Positions 46,601-49,619 of a stretch of 49,619 bases of DNA are shown here, in pieces. Position numbers and translations under genes: made by a program. The DNA comes from Bacteroidales bacterium (lineage in GTDB: Bacteria > Bacteroidota > Bacteroidia > Bacteroidales > Tenuifilaceae), in assembly GCA_028708425.1 (NCBI GenBank), contig JAQVYY010000025.1, forward strand, positions 1-49,619. Reading direction: 5' to 3'. Every line of letters starts with the position of its first letter. Within the stretch, counting starts at the first letter, position 1. The notes beneath the pieces are model-generated. The model did not search any database. It was not told where the DNA came from and saw only the letters and a list, made by a program, of their open reading frames with translations.

Positions 46601-46850
46601 TAAACGAACCGAAATCCAACTTCAGTCAGGCGACCAATTCTACCTGTTTTCCGATGGTTACGTTGACCAATTTGGAGGAAAGCATGGAAGAAAATACATG
46701 AAAAAAAGGTTTAAAGAGTACCTCCTCTCCATATCAAACCAGCCCATGAATATCCAAAAAGCGCTTCTAAAAGAAGAGATGAGTATATGGATGAAAAATG
46801 AAGAACAAATTGACGACCAGCTTATAATTGGTGTAAAAGCAAACTTTTAA
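43617..46850 (+). CDS. Beta-propeller / Y_Y_Y sensor - membrane - SpoIIE phosphatase
   Basis: About 1077 residues. The signal peptide (about 1-24) ends S-F-A-Q. A long two-component-regulator-type beta-propeller region (about 25-660; G-V-M-Y-F-G, L-G-L-P-S-E-S-V-S-N-L, G-N-L-W-C-N) is followed by a Y_Y_Y domain (about 690-765: Y-S-S-Y-L-E-G-F-N-K-T-W-S-P-W), one membrane helix (about 775-795), a coiled coil, and the SpoIIE phosphatase (about 830-1075) with S-G-D-F-Y-W, D-C-T-G-H-G and S-D-G-Y-V-D-Q. The layout mirrors hybrid sensor kinases but ends in a phosphatase. ATG 43617 is preferred to the in-frame GTG at 43605. A 10-base tandem repeat (GTAAAATTGT twice, 43575-43594) sits just upstream. 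The ligand is unknown. Confidence 0.9.
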   Translation: MRRNLLNTALLFLILLPWGVSFAQINQNGIPFITNYSHKIYNAAETNYSVTRDNRGVMYFGNEESILEYDGKNWTKIPVPNQTFILSLATAPNGRVYAGGVNDFGHLVPDNRGQLVYQSLAHLLKDKNAEITRVWKIYTNNELVYFCTGSNIFLYNTLTQTIKNINLPKGSLWSFFAEETLYTSNINKGLLKLANDTIITTKGGGFYADGDIFSILEWNTDTLLISSTNKGLTLYCNTNGTVLKANHISSTAQQTSNTLRENNIYASVKIDNNRFAYGTLGNGLYIINKQGEIETHINTELGLPSESVSNLYYSKHNPTVLWLTLDNGIISVNVSSPIKQFGTKAGLNGKIYDITKHKNELYVSSSVGVFKQIKSQNNNTSFYQIEGFGAERVYALQNIKTGKSEKLIAASDRDIYEIIGKKAYPLKINLEIYRLTPSNANPNQIYLATSKGISVLTSKQNKIVLNKKPFAVTDEMVNKITEDKHGNLWCNTLTKPRVYDKLGNQKAIPESIENEQGDFFVLNNELYFTNGSKVLLHTANNNTFKLDQDMCKLLTSGEKKLKEVFPLDTTTAVAYFETDETKCVSILRYSNNQWTIDSSALNIIPPMTTQSVKKFGNFIHIGGQDGLFIYDNNISKDFKSKPNTIIRSITIGVDSVIYKGADDFFESTEQQQVKVAQLHTPIKFRHNNIKFEFTSPFFEEESSTVYSSYLEGFNKTWSPWVSENTNNYTNLNEGTYRFHVKSKNIYGTESNEAIFEFRILPPWYNTWWAYIGYVIIGFAILWLSIKWYTRKLQADKERLEEIVKERTAEIVEQNKKIESQNRSITDSIRYAKRIQTAVLPDKQTCELFDYFIYFIPKDIVSGDFYWVHHFEKHNRLIFIAADCTGHGVPGAFMSMLGTSFLNEIVAKLDVNHSDSILNLLRKDVINTLSQGLKEGDRDERKDGMDMALASIDLETMIMEFSGANNPLLLIRNGELTEFKPDKMPIGAYVKQHIPFKRTEIQLQSGDQFYLFSDGYVDQFGGKHGRKYMKKRFKEYLLSISNQPMNIQKALLKEEMSIWMKNEEQIDDQLIIGVKANF

Positions 46851-46984
46851 CGCTACCAATTCATTATACTGTGTTAACGAATATGGCACCCAACCCGCAA
46901 CCACCTCAACCTCAACCTTGCTGTTGGCCTTTGGCTTTTGGCTATTAGCTATTAGCCTTTGGTGCTTCGCAAAACCCATTCGGA

Positions 46985-47125
46985 TGCGCAAACCCGGAAC
47001 CTCCTTACCCCAACCCAGCTGTATTTTTACAACACTGACTTACAGCACCATAGACACTTTACATGCGCAAATAATCCTATTCACATCAATTGTTAATGCG
47101 CAAAAAATGCTAAATGTTGCGCAAA
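46985..47125 (+). repeat. Four TGCGCAAA boxes
   Basis: TGCGCAAA occurs at 46985, 47064, 47097 and 47118. The last three are 33 and 21 bases apart, close to three and two helical turns. The final two share the longer TGCGCAAAAAAT. These may be protein-binding sites; no factor is known. Confidence 0.5.
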
Positions 47126-47607
47126 AAATACAGGTTGTTTTAGCTTAAGTACCCTACATTTGATTTTAAGTTTAGTGAATTATGAAAAATCATATTTTTG
47201 CTCAACTACTTATTAATATTATAACCAAGAGAATGTGTTTACTCAAAAAAAACCAAACACTAATTTATCTGTTAACAATAAAAAACAATAATAATAAAAC
47301 AAGGAAACTAACGAAACACTATTGGTCATAGTCTGCCTTGTTCGTATCGGTCTCTACGTCAAAACTTACATCAGAGAAAATCGGGTAATCAAATACAAAG
47401 GCTCTGGATGTATCGAAAAAAAATGGTGCCAATGGTAACGATAACAGTAAATTTATCGCCAAAATTAAGGAGTTAAAAACGGTATCGATAAAATTTTTAT
47501 GAAATATGATTTATGTTGCCAAAGGGAACTATTCTGATAGATTGAATCGATGCACAAAAAAAACTAAAAAAATGCTAATAACCATTAAACCGTATCAATA
47601 TTTATTA

Positions 47608-47615
47608 TAATTTTG
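47608..47615 (+). promoter_or_regulatory. -7 element of the collagen-like gene
   Basis: TAATTTTG matches TAnnTTTG 54 bases before ATG 47669. No clear TTG lies at -33. Confidence 0.4.
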
Positions 47616-47668
47616 ATTAGGATATTGAAACACATTACGCTGTAATATTAATTAAACCCTATAAAACT

Positions 47669-49619
47669 ATGAAAAGAACTATACTCACACTTCTGCTTTT
47701 GAGCTTAGGTTTAGTAACAACCATTGCTCAAACTGAACTTGGAATGAATTACCAAGCGGTAATCCGCGATGCAGAGGGCCATATTGTTGCCAACACAACG
47801 GTAGGAATTCAAATCCAGATTCTACAGGAAAGCACCTCTGGAACAGCGGTATACACCGAAACCTTTACACCCACAACCAACGAGTTTGGACTAATAAACT
47901 TGATTATTGGTCAAGGTCAAGCCAAGTATGGAAAATATGCTGATATCGATTGGTCGATGGCCAAGTATTTCTTAAGAATTGAGCTGGACATAACGGGTGG
48001 CACTACCTACGAGGAAATGGGCACTAGCCAGCTACTGTCTGTACCATATGCAAACTACGCTTTCGATGGGGTAACCGGCAAATCGGCCTACCAAGCATGG
48101 TTGGACCTGGGCAACACAGGGACTCAGGAAGACTTCATCAATTCGCTAACCGGACCAGCAGGTGAGGCAGGCCCCGACGGCAAATCGGCCTACCAAACAT
48201 GGCTAGACCTGGGCAATACAGGAACTCAGGAAGACTTTATAAATTCGCTAACAGGACCAGCAGGTGAGGCAGGCCCCGACGGCAAATCGGCCTACCAAGC
48301 ATGGCTAGACCTGGGCAATACAGGGACTCAGGAAGACTTCATCAATTCGCTAACAGGACCAGCGGGAGAAGCAGGTACTGATGGGGAATCGGCCTACCAA
48401 GCATGGCTAAACCTGGGCAATACAGGGACTCAGGAAAACTTTATCAACTCGCTAACCGGACCAGCGGGAGAAGCAGGTACTGATGGGGAATCGGCCTACC
48501 AAGCATGGCTAGACCTAGGCAATACAGGGACTCAGGAAAACTTTATCAACTCGCTAACAGGACCAGCGGGAGAAGCAGGTACTGATGGGGAATCGGCCTA
48601 CCAAGCATGGCTAGACCTGGGCAACACGGGGACTCAGGAAGACTTCATCAACTCGCTAACCGGACCAGCAGGTACATCAGCCTATCAAGTATGGTTAGAC
48701 CTTGGCAATATAGGTACCGAAGATGACTTTATCAACTCGCTAACCGGACCAGCGGGCACCTCATCGTGGGTTGATGCTGAATTAAATGTTTCAACCAAAC
48801 AAAAGGTTGGGATTGGCACCAGTACTCCTAGCGCAATGCTTGAAGTGGTCTCTGATGGAAAATCACCTGATGTAGCCCTATTCGAGGTTAAAAATTCTAA
48901 AGGTGAAAAAGTATTTGCTATATACGAAAATAGGGTAGAAATAATTGTAGATGAAGAACCCGAAGGACTAAAAACTCGGGGAGGATTTGCTATTAGCGGT
49001 CGAACAACTACAAAGGCGACAAAAGAGTTAATGAGCGTAACTCCTGAAGAAACAACAATTTATGTTGACGAGCCCACAGCCAAAACCCGGGGTGGATTCG
49101 CCATTTCGGGACGTACCACTACAAAAACAGGAGGTGAGATTTTACTGGTTACCCCTAGCCTAACCCAAGTTTTTGTTGACGAAACCACAGGAAAAACCCG
49201 AGGCGGATTCGCCATTAGCGGTCGAACAACCACTAAGGCTCCAGTTGACCTGCTAAATATAACCCCAAGTCTAACACAATTCTATGTAGACGAGACCACA
49301 GCCAAAACGAGAGGTGGATTCGCTATCTCGGGTCGTACTACCACTAAGGGGGGTATAGCCGATATTTTTACCGTTACACCCGATTCAACGCAAATCTTTG
49401 TTAAGGAGTCAGAGAATAGCACAAAAGAGGTGCTTAGCATAACCTCGAATCTAACCCAACTCTATGTGGACGGAACCACCACAGGAAAAACACGAGGGGG
49501 ATTCGCCATTAGCGGCCGAACAACCACCAAGGAAACAAAAGATATGATTAGCGTAACCGCCAACGAAACAACGATTTTTGTTGACGAGCCCACGGCCAAA
49601 ACCCGGGGAGGATTCGCCA
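47669..49619 (+). CDS. Collagen-like, repeat-rich surface protein, 3' end outside window
   Basis: Open for 650 codons with no stop before the window end. There is a signal peptide (about 1-24, ending I-A-Q). An N-domain (about 25-136) begins E-L-G-M-N-Y-Q-A-V-I-R-D, typical of Bacteroidota surface proteins. Residues 137-362 are six copies of a 34-residue unit plus a short seventh: a helix-like S-A-Y-Q-A-W-L-D-L-G-N-T-G-T-Q-E, a linker, then Gly-X-Y triplets such as G-P-A-G-E-A-G. A spacer is followed by 37-residue units starting T-R-G-G-F-A-I-S-G-R-T-T-T-K from about residue 436. It is probably a cell-surface or fibre protein with variable repeat number. Confidence 0.85.
   Translation, partial: MKRTILTLLLLSLGLVTTIAQTELGMNYQAVIRDAEGHIVANTTVGIQIQILQESTSGTAVYTETFTPTTNEFGLINLIIGQGQAKYGKYADIDWSMAKYFLRIELDITGGTTYEEMGTSQLLSVPYANYAFDGVTGKSAYQAWLDLGNTGTQEDFINSLTGPAGEAGPDGKSAYQTWLDLGNTGTQEDFINSLTGPAGEAGPDGKSAYQAWLDLGNTGTQEDFINSLTGPAGEAGTDGESAYQAWLNLGNTGTQENFINSLTGPAGEAGTDGESAYQAWLDLGNTGTQENFINSLTGPAGEAGTDGESAYQAWLDLGNTGTQEDFINSLTGPAGTSAYQVWLDLGNIGTEDDFINSLTGPAGTSSWVDAELNVSTKQKVGIGTSTPSAMLEVVSDGKSPDVALFEVKNSKGEKVFAIYENRVEIIVDEEPEGLKTRGGFAISGRTTTKATKELMSVTPEETTIYVDEPTAKTRGGFAISGRTTTKTGGEILLVTPSLTQVFVDETTGKTRGGFAISGRTTTKAPVDLLNITPSLTQFYVDETTAKTRGGFAISGRTTTKGGIADIFTVTPDSTQIFVKESENSTKEVLSITSNLTQLYVDGTTTGKTRGGFAISGRTTTKETKDMISVTANETTIFVDEPTAKTRGGFA
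48077..48754 (+). repeat. 102-bp tandem repeats (collagen-like units)
   Basis: Unit starts are at 48077, 48179, 48281, 48383, 48485 and 48587, with a shorter seventh at 48671. The units are nearly identical in DNA. Two linker types occur: units 1-2 end GEAGPD, units 3-5 end GEAGTD. Confidence 0.95.
48974..49619 (+). repeat. 111-bp tandem repeats (TRGGFAISGR units)
   Basis: At least five 37-codon units beginning T-R-G-G-F-A-I-S-G-R-T-T-T-K, with a longer fourth unit, run to the window end. They are less uniform in DNA than the 102-bp set. Confidence 0.9.

Larger units (their letters stand above)
46851..47668. other. 818-base gene-free region before the collagen-like gene
   Basis: I see no credible gene. 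It holds intergenic repeat copy 2 (46969-47010), spaced TGCGCAAA boxes and the -7 box of the next gene. It turns very AT-rich after about 47160. Confidence 0.5.

Noticed and set aside
46918-47148. 76-residue ORF in the right-hand intergenic region
   Set aside because: It covers a dispersed repeat and the TGCGCAAA boxes, has low-complexity start (L-A-F-G-F-W-L-L-A) and no family match.
48077-48754. Regular direct repeats that might suggest a CRISPR array
   Set aside because: The repeats are contiguous, in frame and 102 bases long without unique spacers, so they are protein-coding repeats.

Overview
The window is typical of a Bacteroidota genome, probably a marine or anaerobic member of the Bacteroidales/Marinilabiliales type. 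The signs are a TonB-dependent receptor with a carboxypeptidase-regulatory N-domain next to a DUF4249 lipoprotein, SpoIIE phosphatases fused to TPR or beta-propeller/Y_Y_Y sensors, OmpL47-like and OmpA surface proteins, signal peptides ending in A-Q, and several promoters of the Bacteroidota form TTG-N19/21-TAnnTTTG. I assign no species.

Layout. 1-3187 (+) holds the end of ftsH, a DUF2007 protein, cdsA and a psd-type phosphatidylserine decarboxylase, i.e. membrane protein quality control and phospholipid synthesis. A small lipoprotein gene (-), purS (+) and a DAHP synthase/chorismate mutase fusion (-) follow. 5409-14837 (+) carries penicillin-binding protein 1C, a 1851-residue alpha-2-macroglobulin with its thioester motif, and a DHA2-type MFS exporter. 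14838-17230 is a gene-poor, AT-rich stretch with a small HTH gene ending in a G10 tract, clustered palindromes, and a lipoprotein of unknown function ended by a clear intrinsic terminator. 17298-21215 (+) is a small outer-membrane protein, TonB receptor and DUF4249 set. 21474-26093 (+) is a TPR-SpoIIE phosphatase, an OmpA protein and an OmpL47-repeat protein. hydF (-) and a divergent alternative-oxidase-like diiron gene (+) follow.

The most striking part is 28608-43361 (-), a compact run of seven genes that looks like one transcription unit behind a good promoter at 43445-43474. In transcription order it encodes a cytidylyltransferase-PEP mutase fusion, phosphonopyruvate decarboxylase, an iron-dependent phosphonoacetaldehyde reductase, a CDP-glycerol glycerophosphotransferase-like enzyme, and three very large paralogous membrane proteins. 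Each of these three joins an Oxa1/YidC-like N-terminal domain to many membrane helices and a C-terminal alkaline-phosphatase/sulfatase-superfamily domain like that of LtaS/EptA phosphotransferases. The first three enzymes should make 2-hydroxyethylphosphonate (HEP), and the fused cytidylyltransferase could activate it as CMP-HEP. The remaining four proteins are plausible candidates for placing the phosphonate on a surface glycan or lipid. One of the three fusions (34796-38488) contains a two-helix membrane module repeated four times at an exact 74-residue period; the other two have a single copy. The YidC-like domains have Ser where insertases have the groove Arg. I infer a cell-surface phosphonate decoration system of unusual design; the chemistry of the last steps is not proven by sequence.

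The right end holds a second, beta-propeller/Y_Y_Y-type SpoIIE sensor phosphatase (43617-46850), an 818-base gene-free region, and a truncated collagen-like surface protein (47669 to the window end) built from two families of near-identical tandem repeats.
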